A stretch of DNA of 41,609 nucleotides from an uncultured Bacteroidales bacterium (GTDB lineage: Bacteria > Bacteroidota > Bacteroidia > Bacteroidales > UBA932), in the NCBI GenBank assembly GCA_900319975.1, contig ONQP01000011.1, forward strand, positions 1 to 41,609, written 5' to 3'. Positions 7,269 to 14,645 of the stretch are shown piece by piece; the first letter of the stretch is position 1, and each line of letters starts with the position of its first letter. The notes beneath the pieces were generated by a model that ran no database searches, was not told where the DNA came from, and saw only the letters and a program-made list of their open reading frames with translations. A program made the translations under genes and the position numbers.

Positions 7269-8387
7269 ATGCCCGATTACCAGATACGCGAAGTCACGAC
7301 CCGCAAGGAACTGATGCAGTTCGTCCGTTTCCCGGACGAGTTGTACAAGGACTGCGCGCAGTATGTGCCCGCCCTGCACAGCGACCAGGTCAAGTCGCTG
7401 ACGGCGGTCGCACCGCTCAAGTACTGCTCGCACAAGCTCTGGCTCGTCTTCGACGGCGAGCGCGTCGTCGGGCGCATCAGCGCGATGGTCAACCCCCGCT
7501 ACAACGAGCGCTACGGCAAGCACCGCGCCCGTTTCGGCTGGTTCGACTGCATCCGGGACATCGAGGTCGCGCGCCTGCTCATCGGCACGGCCGAGGCCTG
7601 GGCGAAGGAGCAGGGGATGGACGAGATCCACGGCCCGCTCTACTACAACACCTTCGGCAAGCAGGGCATGCTGGTGGAGGGCTTCCACAACGTCCCGCCC
7701 TTCAACTGCCTCTACAACTATCCCTACTACAACGAGTTCATGACCGAACTCGGCTACGAGAAGGAATGCGACTGGCTCCAGTACAAGATGGTGGCCAACC
7801 ACGGCGTGCCCGACAAGGCCCGCCGCGTGTCCAAGCTGGTGCAGGAGCGCTACAACCTCCACTTCGGCAGCCTCTCCGAGCTCAAGAAGGACAAGGAGCT
7901 GGTGCGCAAGTTCTTCCGGGTCTACAACGACAGCTTCGCGGAGACGGTGACCAACTTTGTCCCGCTGACGGAAGAGGAGATCGACGAGGAGGCCGCCTCC
8001 GTGATGCCCTACATCAACGACAAGGCGAGCTGCCTGCTGCTCGACGAACACGATGAGATCGTCGCCTTCGGCATCTCCTTCCCGACCATCTCCCGGGCGC
8101 TCCAGAAGGCCAAAGGCCGCCTGTTCCCGTTCGGCTGGTGGTACCTCTGGCGGGCACTCCACGACTACGAAGTCACCGACCTGATGGTCAACGGCGCCGC
8201 TCCCGAGTGGCAGAACAAGGGCGTCTCGTCGGTCTATTACGAAGCGATGGCCGACAAGGCCCTCAAGATCGGCAACCGCTGGGCGATCTCCAACCCGCAG
8301 ATCGAGACCAACAGCGCCGTCAACATCTGGAACAGCTACGAGCACGAACCGTTCATGCGCCGTCGCTGCTACCTCAAGAAAATCTGA
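7269..8387 (+). CDS. GNAT-like acyltransferase family protein (YghO-like)
   Basis: A 372-residue cytosolic protein resembling the YghO-type family of large GNAT-fold proteins. The N-terminal third has the typical LMQFVRFPDELYKD and VGRISAMVNPRYNERYG segments. The centre has GPLYYNTFGKQGMLVEGF and PPFNCLYNYPYYNEFMTELG, and the C-terminal part has a second GNAT-like strand-helix set (EVTDLMVNGAAPEWQNKGVSS). The substrate is not known for this family. ATG 7269 follows a -7 element by 21 bases. The prfA start is only five bases after the stop, so the two genes probably share a transcript, but no functional link is evident. Confidence 0.75.
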   Translation: MPDYQIREVTTRKELMQFVRFPDELYKDCAQYVPALHSDQVKSLTAVAPLKYCSHKLWLVFDGERVVGRISAMVNPRYNERYGKHRARFGWFDCIRDIEVARLLIGTAEAWAKEQGMDEIHGPLYYNTFGKQGMLVEGFHNVPPFNCLYNYPYYNEFMTELGYEKECDWLQYKMVANHGVPDKARRVSKLVQERYNLHFGSLSELKKDKELVRKFFRVYNDSFAETVTNFVPLTEEEIDEEAASVMPYINDKASCLLLDEHDEIVAFGISFPTISRALQKAKGRLFPFGWWYLWRALHDYEVTDLMVNGAAPEWQNKGVSSVYYEAMADKALKIGNRWAISNPQIETNSAVNIWNSYEHEPFMRRRCYLKKI

Positions 8388-8392
8388 TACTT

Positions 8393-9484
8393 ATGGCAGA
8401 CAACAATACCTTACTCGACAAAGTCCTGTCCCTGGAGGGCAAGTTCACTTCCCTGCAGGAGCAGCTCGCCAGCCCCGAGGCGATGGCGGACATGAAGAAA
8501 TACGTCCAGCTCAACAAGGATTACAAGGAGCTGGAGCCGATCATCCGGGCCGGCAAGGAATACAAGAAAATGATGGACGACCTCGCGGCCGCCAAGGACA
8601 TCCTCGTCAATGAGAAAGACGAGGAGCTCCGGGAGATGGCCCGCATGGAGGTCTCCGAGATCGAACCGAAGATCCCTGAGATGGAGCAGCAGATCCGCCT
8701 CCTGCTCATCCCGGCCGATCCCGACGACGGCAAGAACGCGATGATCGAGATCCGCGGCGGCACCGGCGGCGACGAGGCGGCGATCTTCGCCGGCGACCTC
8801 TTCCGGATGTACCAGCATTTCGCGGAGCGCCGCGGCTGGAAGCTCGAGGTCACCGACCAGGCGCCCGGCACCTCCGGCGGCTTCAAGCAGATCGTCTTCA
8901 AGCTCTCCGGCAACGACGGCGTCTATGGCGTGATGAAATATGAGTCCGGCGTGCACCGCGTGCAGCGCGTGCCGCAGACCGAGACCCAGGGCCGCATCCA
9001 GACCTCGGCCGCTTCCGTGGCCGTGTTCCCGGAGGCCGGCGAGTTCGACGTGGACCTGAGCTGGGACGACATCCGGCTCGACCTTTTCTGCGCCTCCGGC
9101 CCGGGCGGCCAGGGCGTCAACACGACCTACTCCGCCGTGCGTCTGACCCACATCCCGTCCGGCCTCGTGGTCCAGTGCCAGGAGGAGCGCTCCCAGCTCA
9201 AGAACAAGGACCGCGCCTTCGAGGAGCTCCGGACCCGTCTGTACAACCTGGAGCACCAGAAATACCTCGACGGCATCGCCGCCAAGCGCAAGACGATGGT
9301 CTCCACGGGCGACCGCTCCGCCAAGATCCGCACCTACAACTACCCGCAGGGCCGCGTCACCGACCACCGCATCAACTGGTCGATGTACAACCTGCCGGTC
9401 TTCATGGACGGCGACATCCAGGAGTGTATCGACCAGCTGCAGATCGCCGAGAACGCCGAGCGCCTCAAGGAAGCCGGCGATTAA
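8393..9484 (+). CDS. prfA: Peptide chain release factor 1
   Basis: A 363-residue class I release factor that reads UAA and UAG in the ribosomal A site and triggers hydrolysis of peptidyl-tRNA. The codon-reading tripeptide of RF1 (PxT) is PQT at 194-196, in RVPQTETQGRIQTS, as in other Bacteroidota. The catalytic GGQ is at 238-240 in SGPGGQGVNTTYSAVR. Domain 1 (about 1-110) is the helical part contacted by the methyltransferase PrmC and RF3. ATG 8393 begins MADNNTLLDK; the frame continues open upstream inside the preceding gene, but the family starts here. It follows the GNAT-like gene by five bases and ends at a strong terminator. Confidence 0.96.
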   Translation: MADNNTLLDKVLSLEGKFTSLQEQLASPEAMADMKKYVQLNKDYKELEPIIRAGKEYKKMMDDLAAAKDILVNEKDEELREMARMEVSEIEPKIPEMEQQIRLLLIPADPDDGKNAMIEIRGGTGGDEAAIFAGDLFRMYQHFAERRGWKLEVTDQAPGTSGGFKQIVFKLSGNDGVYGVMKYESGVHRVQRVPQTETQGRIQTSAASVAVFPEAGEFDVDLSWDDIRLDLFCASGPGGQGVNTTYSAVRLTHIPSGLVVQCQEERSQLKNKDRAFEELRTRLYNLEHQKYLDGIAAKRKTMVSTGDRSAKIRTYNYPQGRVTDHRINWSMYNLPVFMDGDIQECIDQLQIAENAERLKEAGD

Positions 9485-9501
9485 AAGGAGATTGAAAACA
9501 G

Positions 9502-9530
9502 AAAAGCCCAGCCGACCGGCTGGGCTTTTT
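9502..9530. terminator. Bidirectional terminator between prfA and fabF
   Basis: AAAAGCCCAGCC (9502-9513) pairs perfectly with GGCTGGGCTTTT (9518-9529) around GACC. The A-run on one side and T-run on the other let it stop both converging genes. Confidence 0.88.
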
Positions 9531-9546
9531 CGTATCATCTTGTCTC

Positions 9547-10791
9547 TTAATATTTCCTGAAAGCGAGGCAGGCGTTGTGGCCGCCGAAGCCGAAGGAATC
9601 GGAGAGGCCCAGGTTGACGTCGGCCTTGACGGCGACGTTGGGCGTGTAGTCCAGGTCGCACTCGGGGTCGGGGGCGTCGAGGTGCACCGTCGGCGGGATG
9701 ATGCCCTCCTGGAGGGCCAGGACCGTGGCGACGGCCTCGATGGCGCCGGTGGCGCCGAACATATGGCCGTGCATCGACTTGGTGCTGCTGATGTGCGCCT
9801 TGTAGGCGGCGTCGCCCATCGCTATCTTGTAGGCCTTGGTCTCGGCGACGTCGTTGAGCATCGTGCCGGTGCCGTGGGCGTTGATATAGACGTTGTCCTT
9901 GTCCGGGTCGAAGCCGGACTGCTCGAGGGCGAGGCGGATGCACTCGGCCTGGGTCGTGCCGTCCGGGCGCGGAGCCGTGGCGTGGTAGGCGTCGCAGGTG
10001 CTGCCGTAGCCGGTCACCTCGGCGTAGATGTGCGCACCGCGCGCCTTGGCGTGCTCCAGCTCCTCGAGGATCATGACCGCGGAGCCGTCCGCCATCACGA
10101 AGCCGCTGCGGTTGGCGTTGAACGGCAGGGAGGCGTACTGCGGGTCCGTGGCGCGGGTGAGCGCCTTGGCGTTGGCGAAGCCGGCGATGCCGATGGGGAT
10201 CGTGCAGTGGTCGGTGCCGCCCGCGATGATGGCGTCGGCATAGCCGTGCCGGATGGCGCGGTACGCCTCGCCGATGGAGTGCGTGGAGGTGGCGCAGGCC
10301 GTGACGATGTCGATGCAGGAGGCCTGGGCGCCGAACTTGATGGCGATCTGGCCGCCGGCCATGTCGCTGATCATCGTCGGCACGAAGTTGGGCGAGACCC
10401 ACTGGCCGGAAGGATCGTCGAAGAACTTCTGCAGCTCGCGCTGGATGGTGGCGAAGCCGCCGATGCCGGAGCCGACGTAGGTGCCGAGGCGGCCCGGCTC
10501 GATGTTCTCGCCGGACACGAGCCCGGAATCCTTCATCGCCTGCCAGGCGGAAGCCATGGCGAAGACCGTGAACGGGTCCTGCTTGCGGATAAAGGGCTTG
10601 TCCATCCCGTACTGCTCGGGGTCGAAATTGCGGACCATGCCGCCGATCTTGACGGCCAGGTTGTCCGTCGGGAATTCGGTGATATAATCAATGCCGCACA
10701 CGCCGTGCACGAGATTGTCCCAGAAAGTTTTGACGTCGTTGCCTACACAGGAGAGCACTCCGAGGCCGGTCACTGCTACTCTTTTATCCAT
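9547..10791 (-). CDS. fabF: 3-oxoacyl-[acyl-carrier-protein] synthase II
   Basis: A 414-residue condensing enzyme of the thiolase fold. It elongates acyl-ACP by decarboxylative condensation with malonyl-ACP in type II fatty-acid synthesis. The active-site cysteine is Cys166 in VTACATSTHSIG. The two histidines are His306 in NAHGTGT and His343 in STKSMHGHMFGA, with Lys338 between them. The C-terminal FGFGGHNA loop is present. Length is normal for KAS II. No acpP, fabD or rnc gene is adjacent in the window, so the gene stands alone, facing prfA. Confidence 0.95.
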   Translation of the reverse strand: MDKRVAVTGLGVLSCVGNDVKTFWDNLVHGVCGIDYITEFPTDNLAVKIGGMVRNFDPEQYGMDKPFIRKQDPFTVFAMASAWQAMKDSGLVSGENIEPGRLGTYVGSGIGGFATIQRELQKFFDDPSGQWVSPNFVPTMISDMAGGQIAIKFGAQASCIDIVTACATSTHSIGEAYRAIRHGYADAIIAGGTDHCTIPIGIAGFANAKALTRATDPQYASLPFNANRSGFVMADGSAVMILEELEHAKARGAHIYAEVTGYGSTCDAYHATAPRPDGTTQAECIRLALEQSGFDPDKDNVYINAHGTGTMLNDVAETKAYKIAMGDAAYKAHISSTKSMHGHMFGATGAIEAVATVLALQEGIIPPTVHLDAPDPECDLDYTPNVAVKADVNLGLSDSFGFGGHNACLAFRKY

Positions 10792-10813
10792 AAGTTTTCA
10801 AGAATTGACGGGG

Positions 10814-10821
10814 CAAAGGTA
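10814..10821 (-). promoter_or_regulatory. Promoter -7 element for fabF
   Basis: On the minus strand TACCTTTG (TAnnTTTG) stands 22 bases before the fabF ATG. No -33 TTG lies at normal spacing. Confidence 0.4.
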
Positions 10822-10834
10822 GTAAAAATATTCT

Positions 10835-10842
10835 TATCTTTG
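10835..10842 (+). promoter_or_regulatory. Promoter -7 element for the LytTR operon
   Basis: TATCTTTG lies 23 bases before the ATG at 10866. It argues against an alternative GTG start at 10842, which would overlap the element. Confidence 0.45.
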
Positions 10843-10865
10843 TGGTTCAAGCATTTTCAGACGGA

Positions 10866-11747
10866 ATGATCAAGCTCGGAGACCAGCTGCCCAGATACTT
10901 GTTGGAGAAGCACCAGATATGGACGACCGTGGTGTACACGGCCCTCTTCTCGCTGGTGTTCATCCTGATCAGCATCCCGTTCTCGCAGAACGCCTGGTTC
11001 GAGCTCGGCGCCAGCGAAGCGTTCTTCTACACGCTCGCCTTCATCCTCATCTCCGCCCTGATCATCATCCTCAGCCGCGCGCTCCTGCACCGCTGCCGGA
11101 CGCTCAAGAATTTCTCCATCCTGGCCTATTCGCTCTGGGTGGTCGGCGAGGTGGTGGCCGTGAGCCTGCTCTACACCTTCTTCACGGTGGAGGGCACGCA
11201 GCTCGGCGTCATCCACCCCTATCTGCGCAACGCGGGCGCGGTCTTCCTCAGCGCGATGGTCTATTCGGCCGTCTGCCTGTGCGTGCCCTTCGCCCTGTCC
11301 TCCCTGGGCTTCGCCCTGCAGGACAAGGACAACACCATCCGCCTGATGAACTACGGCAACGTCGTCAGCGACAAGCCCGCCGTCCCATACAGCGACAAGC
11401 GGATCACGCTGTTCGACAACAACGGCGTGCTCAAGTTCTCCATCAGCTCGGACAACCTCTACTTCATCGAGTCCGACGACAACTACATCAAGGCCTGGTA
11501 CATGGACAGCGGCGGCGAGATGAAGCAGTACATGCTGCGCTGCCGCCTCAAGACGGTGGAGGACAGCTTCGCGGACAGCGAGCTGGTCCGCTGTCACCGC
11601 AAATACATCGTCAACATCCGCAAGATCTCGATCCTGAAGTCCGAAAAGGACGGCTACAGGGTCGACTTCGACATCGACTCGGTGGATCCCATCCCCATTT
11701 CGAAAACCTACGAGCAGGCCGTCCTGGCCCGCTTCAATTCCCGCTAA
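10866..11747 (+). CDS. Membrane-anchored LytTR-type transcriptional regulator
   Basis: A 293-residue protein with four predicted membrane helices in the first half (about 18-40, 55-77, 90-112 and 125-150) and a C-terminal LytTR DNA-binding domain (about 185-288). The latter shows NLYFIESDDNYIKAWY, the central RCRLKTVEDSF and the typical RCHRKYIVN. There is no response-regulator receiver domain, so the signal probably comes through the membrane part rather than a histidine kinase. Start 10866 is preferred over GTG 10842 because the latter lies in the promoter. The DUF4293 gene follows after six bases and a nucleoside phosphorylase after that. The regulated genes are unknown. Confidence 0.87.
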   Translation: MIKLGDQLPRYLLEKHQIWTTVVYTALFSLVFILISIPFSQNAWFELGASEAFFYTLAFILISALIIILSRALLHRCRTLKNFSILAYSLWVVGEVVAVSLLYTFFTVEGTQLGVIHPYLRNAGAVFLSAMVYSAVCLCVPFALSSLGFALQDKDNTIRLMNYGNVVSDKPAVPYSDKRITLFDNNGVLKFSISSDNLYFIESDDNYIKAWYMDSGGEMKQYMLRCRLKTVEDSFADSELVRCHRKYIVNIRKISILKSEKDGYRVDFDIDSVDPIPISKTYEQAVLARFNSR

Positions 11748-11753
11748 ACTACT

Positions 11754-12158
11754 ATGTGGCAAAGAGTACAAACCCTGTATCTACTCCTGGCGACGGGACT
11801 CGTCGCCGCGTTGTTCTTCTGCACCAAGGCAGGAGACGTCCCCTATACCGAATACTGGCCCTACCTGGTCCTGCTGATCGTCACCGCCTTCCTGCAGGTG
11901 ATGGCCACCACCACCTGGAAGCACCGCATCTTCCAGATGCGCACCGCCGTCCTGTCGGCCATCATCCTGATCGCCTTCCAGGGCTGGCTCGTCTATGATT
12001 TCATCGCGAGCGGCAACGACCCGGCCTTCAAGATTACGGCCGTGTTCCCGATCGTCGCGGCGATCCTCGACTTCCTCGCCGCCCGCAACATCCTGGCGGA
12101 CGAGATGATGGTGCGCAGCGCCGACCGCCTGCGCGCCGCCAAACGCAAAAAGAAATAA
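11754..12158 (+). CDS. DUF4293 family membrane protein
   Basis: A 134-residue integral membrane protein with four hydrophobic helices (about 7-24, 34-50, 60-82 and 93-110) and a basic tail ending in KRKKK. The start MWQRVQTLYLLLATGL is characteristic of the Bacteroidota-specific DUF4293 family. Function is unknown. It is six bases downstream of the LytTR regulator and 19 bases upstream of the nucleoside phosphorylase, so it is the middle gene of a probable three-gene operon. The Lys/Arg-rich tail should lie in the cytosol by the positive-inside rule. Confidence 0.85.
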   Translation: MWQRVQTLYLLLATGLVAALFFCTKAGDVPYTEYWPYLVLLIVTAFLQVMATTTWKHRIFQMRTAVLSAIILIAFQGWLVYDFIASGNDPAFKITAVFPIVAAILDFLAARNILADEMMVRSADRLRAAKRKKK

Positions 12159-12177
12159 CCCCTAACCGCATAAGATT

Positions 12178-13047
12178 ATGAGAATTCCCGAATCCGAACT
12201 GATCATCAACGGTGACGGCTCCGCGTTCCACATCCACATCCGTCCGGAACAGCTGGCCGACAACGTGATCCTCGTGGGCGACCCCGGACGGGTCGCCATG
12301 GTCAAATCCTACTTCTCCGCCATCGAAGCGGAGGGCGCTTCGCGCGAATTCGTCTGGGCCACGGGTGTATTCAACGGGCAGCGCATCACGGTCCTGTCCA
12401 CCGGCATCGGCACGGACAACATCGACATCGTGATGACGGAGCTCGACGCCCTCGCCAACGTCGACTTCAAGACGCGCGAGGAGCTTCCCGAGCACCGCTC
12501 GCTGGACATCCTGCGCATCGGCACCTGCGGCGCCATCCAGCCGGAGATTCCGCTCGGCGCCTTCATCCTCTCGCATATTTCCGTCGGTTGCGACGGCCTG
12601 ATGAACTGGTACGCCAACCGCGACAAGATCGCGCTCCTCGACTTCGAGGAGGCCTTCAAGAAGCACGTCCACTGGGACAAGCACCTCCCCGACCCGTACT
12701 TCGTGCGCGCCGGCGAGAAGATGATCCGCAAATTCCAGGACTGCACCGTCAAGGGCATGACCATCTCCGCCTCCGGCTTCTACGGGCCCCAGGGCCGCGT
12801 CGTGCGCCAGGGCCTGGCGATGCCCAACATGCTCGAGGACTTCGAGTCCTTCGAGTTCGGCGGCTACAAGATCACCAACTTCGAGATGGAAGGCTCCGCC
12901 CTCGCCGGCATGGCCGCCCAGCTCGGCCACAACGCCGCCACGGTCTGCTGCGCGATCGCGCACCGCTACCTCAAGGACGCCAACACCGACTACAAGCCGC
13001 GCGTGGCGCAGCTCGTGGAGCTGGCGCTCCGCCGCCTGACGGAGTAA
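12178..13047 (+). CDS. Nucleoside phosphorylase (PNP/UDP family, uridine phosphorylase-like)
   Basis: A 289-residue enzyme of the hexameric nucleoside phosphorylase superfamily. These enzymes cleave the glycosidic bond of a nucleoside with phosphate to give base and ribose-1-phosphate for salvage. Visible motifs are the phosphate-binding VGDPGRVAMV, the STGIGTDNIDIVMTEL helix, RIGTCGAIQ and the ribose-binding NFEMEGSALAGMA. Length and the NIDIVMTEL segment suggest uridine phosphorylase-like proteins of Bacteroidota, but base specificity cannot be fixed by reading. It ends the operon that begins with the LytTR regulator, and faces the esterase gene, whose stop is 13 bases away. Confidence 0.87.
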   Translation: MRIPESELIINGDGSAFHIHIRPEQLADNVILVGDPGRVAMVKSYFSAIEAEGASREFVWATGVFNGQRITVLSTGIGTDNIDIVMTELDALANVDFKTREELPEHRSLDILRIGTCGAIQPEIPLGAFILSHISVGCDGLMNWYANRDKIALLDFEEAFKKHVHWDKHLPDPYFVRAGEKMIRKFQDCTVKGMTISASGFYGPQGRVVRQGLAMPNMLEDFESFEFGGYKITNFEMEGSALAGMAAQLGHNAATVCCAIAHRYLKDANTDYKPRVAQLVELALRRLTE

Positions 13048-13060
13048 GGACGGCCGGACG

Positions 13061-14011
13061 CTACTCGAGCGTTACGCTGCCGTTGTAGATGCTCTGAAAT
13101 TCAAGGCTGCCCCAGTCGGGCTTTTCGATGGCGCCATCCGAGAGGGTGGCGTCCATCGTTCTGTGCACGCCCTTGAGGACGTTCTCCTCCAGGAAACGGA
13201 GCTCCTCCGGCAGGTTGCGCCGCATCAGGTTGGCGATCTCGTGGCCGTTGCCGCTGTAGCGCAGGATCTGGAAGTTGGCGCCGGCGGCGGCGAGCTTCTT
13301 CGCGATGGCGTCGCTGCCCGCGAAGTGCTTGCGGAAGATGTCGATCCGGCCGTAGGGTACGATCTTGTCGGCGGTGCCATGGTGGAGCAGGATGGGGCAG
13401 GGCTTCTGCGGGAAGCTGATGGGGCCGTCCAGCGAGAGGATGGCGCCGGAGAAGGACAGGATGCCGGCGTAGTTGAACCAGCCGGGCAGCACGGCGGCCG
13501 GCTCCATCCGGTTGCAGATCTCCCATTCGGCCTCCAGGGCCGTGATGGCGCCGGCGGAGGAGCCGCTCACGATGATGCGGTCCGGGTCGATGCCGAGCGC
13601 TTCGGCGTTGTCGATCAGGTAGTTGGTCGCTGCGAACAGGTCGTCCACCGCCATCTGGATGGCGTTCATCAGGGCGCCGACGGCCGACAGGTTCGGCTTG
13701 AGGTCGAGGCCCTTCAGGCCGAGCCGGTAGTCGATGGCGGCCACGTGGTAGCCCTGGTCGGCGAGCTCGCGGTACCAGGGACGGTCCGTGGGCTGGTCGC
13801 GCCGGCCGGCGAGGAAGGCGCCGCCGAAGACGTGGATGACCACCGGCTTGCGCAGCGAGTCGGCGCAGGGGCCGCGGTCGGGGGCGGCGGAATAGAAGTC
13901 CATCCGCAGGTCGGAGGTGTCGCGCCGGGCGAAGCAGAGGGTCGTATCGGGTGTCTGTGCCTGCGCCAGGGCACAGACGAAGACGAAGAGGGCGGTGATC
14001 AGATTTTTCAT
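13061..14011 (-). CDS. Secreted alpha/beta-hydrolase (esterase/lipase-like)
   Basis: A 316-residue exported serine hydrolase. A signal peptide (MKNLITALFVFVCALAQAQ) is cut near residue 19. The fold motifs are present: oxyanion loop HVFGGAF (60-66), in place of the usual HGGG; nucleophile elbow GSSAG with Ser152; acid Asp215 in HGTADKIVPY; and His257 in GNGHEI. The family resembles the fold-3 carboxylesterases. Substrate unknown, possibly a dietary or cell-wall ester. Its ATG overlaps the stop of the upstream Clp-N gene by one base (TGATG), so the two are translated together. Confidence 0.85.
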   Translation of the reverse strand: MKNLITALFVFVCALAQAQTPDTTLCFARRDTSDLRMDFYSAAPDRGPCADSLRKPVVIHVFGGAFLAGRRDQPTDRPWYRELADQGYHVAAIDYRLGLKGLDLKPNLSAVGALMNAIQMAVDDLFAATNYLIDNAEALGIDPDRIIVSGSSAGAITALEAEWEICNRMEPAAVLPGWFNYAGILSFSGAILSLDGPISFPQKPCPILLHHGTADKIVPYGRIDIFRKHFAGSDAIAKKLAAAGANFQILRYSGNGHEIANLMRRNLPEELRFLEENVLKGVHRTMDATLSDGAIEKPDWGSLEFQSIYNGSVTLE

Positions 14012-14565
14012 CAGCTGTAAATGTTGGTTTTTTCCTTGGATTCGGCGTAGAGGCGGGTCAGCTGGTCGCCGAGCGGGCCCAGCAGGTCCTCCATCCGGGG
14101 CAGGGCCGTGTCCTGCTCCGGCAGGGCGTAACGCTTTTCGCGCATCAGTGGAAGGAGATGGTCGTAGTCCAGCTGCCTGCTGCGGAGGATCTCTGCGGCC
14201 TTGCTCTTCTCGTGCCGGGACAGGGCGAGGAGCAGGTGCGAGACGGAAATCTCGTGCAGCCCTTGCTTGAGGGCCTCGTAGGCCGCACCGCCCAGGAGGG
14301 CGGCCGCGGTGCGCGTCGGCCGGATGCGGTCCTGGTCCGGCCAGGGGATGGCCTCCTCGTTGAACAGATGCTCGTCGATGGCGGCCTTGAGCGCGTCCGG
14401 ATCGATGCCGCAGGCGGCGAGCATCCGGCAGGCGTCGTTGTCCCGGTGGCGCAGCATCCCCAGCACGACGTGGTCGGCGTTGATGCCGTAGCTTCCGGTG
14501 CGCATCGCCTCGTCGCGGGCATAGCAGAGGATGGTCTGCAGGTCGGTCGAGAACTTGATCTCCAT
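14011..14565 (-). CDS. Standalone Clp N-terminal domain protein
   Basis: A 184-residue protein made of the ClpA/ClpC-type N domain only. The first repeat is about residues 5-70 (FSTDLQTILCYARDEAMRTG, INADHVVLGMLRH), the second about 85-150 (AAALLGGAAYEALKQGLHEI, VSHLLLALSRHE), followed by a short charged tail. No Walker motif or AAA+ module follows; the frame simply ends and overlaps the next gene (TGATG). The N domain normally binds adaptors and substrates for Clp unfoldases, so this could be an adaptor or decoy, or a relic of a clpC gene. From memory, some Bacteroidota keep a full clpC divergent to gyrA. It shares an operon with a secreted esterase. Confidence 0.82.
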   Translation of the reverse strand: MEIKFSTDLQTILCYARDEAMRTGSYGINADHVVLGMLRHRDNDACRMLAACGIDPDALKAAIDEHLFNEEAIPWPDQDRIRPTRTAAALLGGAAYEALKQGLHEISVSHLLLALSRHEKSKAAEILRSRQLDYDHLLPLMREKRYALPEQDTALPRMEDLLGPLGDQLTRLYAESKEKTNIYS

Positions 14566-14582
14566 GGCGGTAAATATATGGA

Positions 14583-14590
14583 CAAAAATA
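14583..14590 (-). promoter_or_regulatory. Promoter -7 element for the Clp-N gene
   Basis: On the minus strand TATTTTTG (TAnnTTTG) is 17 bases before the ATG at 14565. No clear -33 element. Confidence 0.4.
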
Positions 14591-14613
14591 GCAAATTAAT
14601 CGGATTTTTTAGT

Positions 14614-14621
14614 TAAATTTG
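14614..14621 (+). promoter_or_regulatory. Promoter -7 element for gyrA
   Basis: TAAATTTG lies 24 bases before the gyrA ATG. No TTG at the normal -33 spacing, so the upstream element may be weak. Confidence 0.4.
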
Positions 14622-14645
14622 CGTGTTTAGAACTATTGTATTTTT

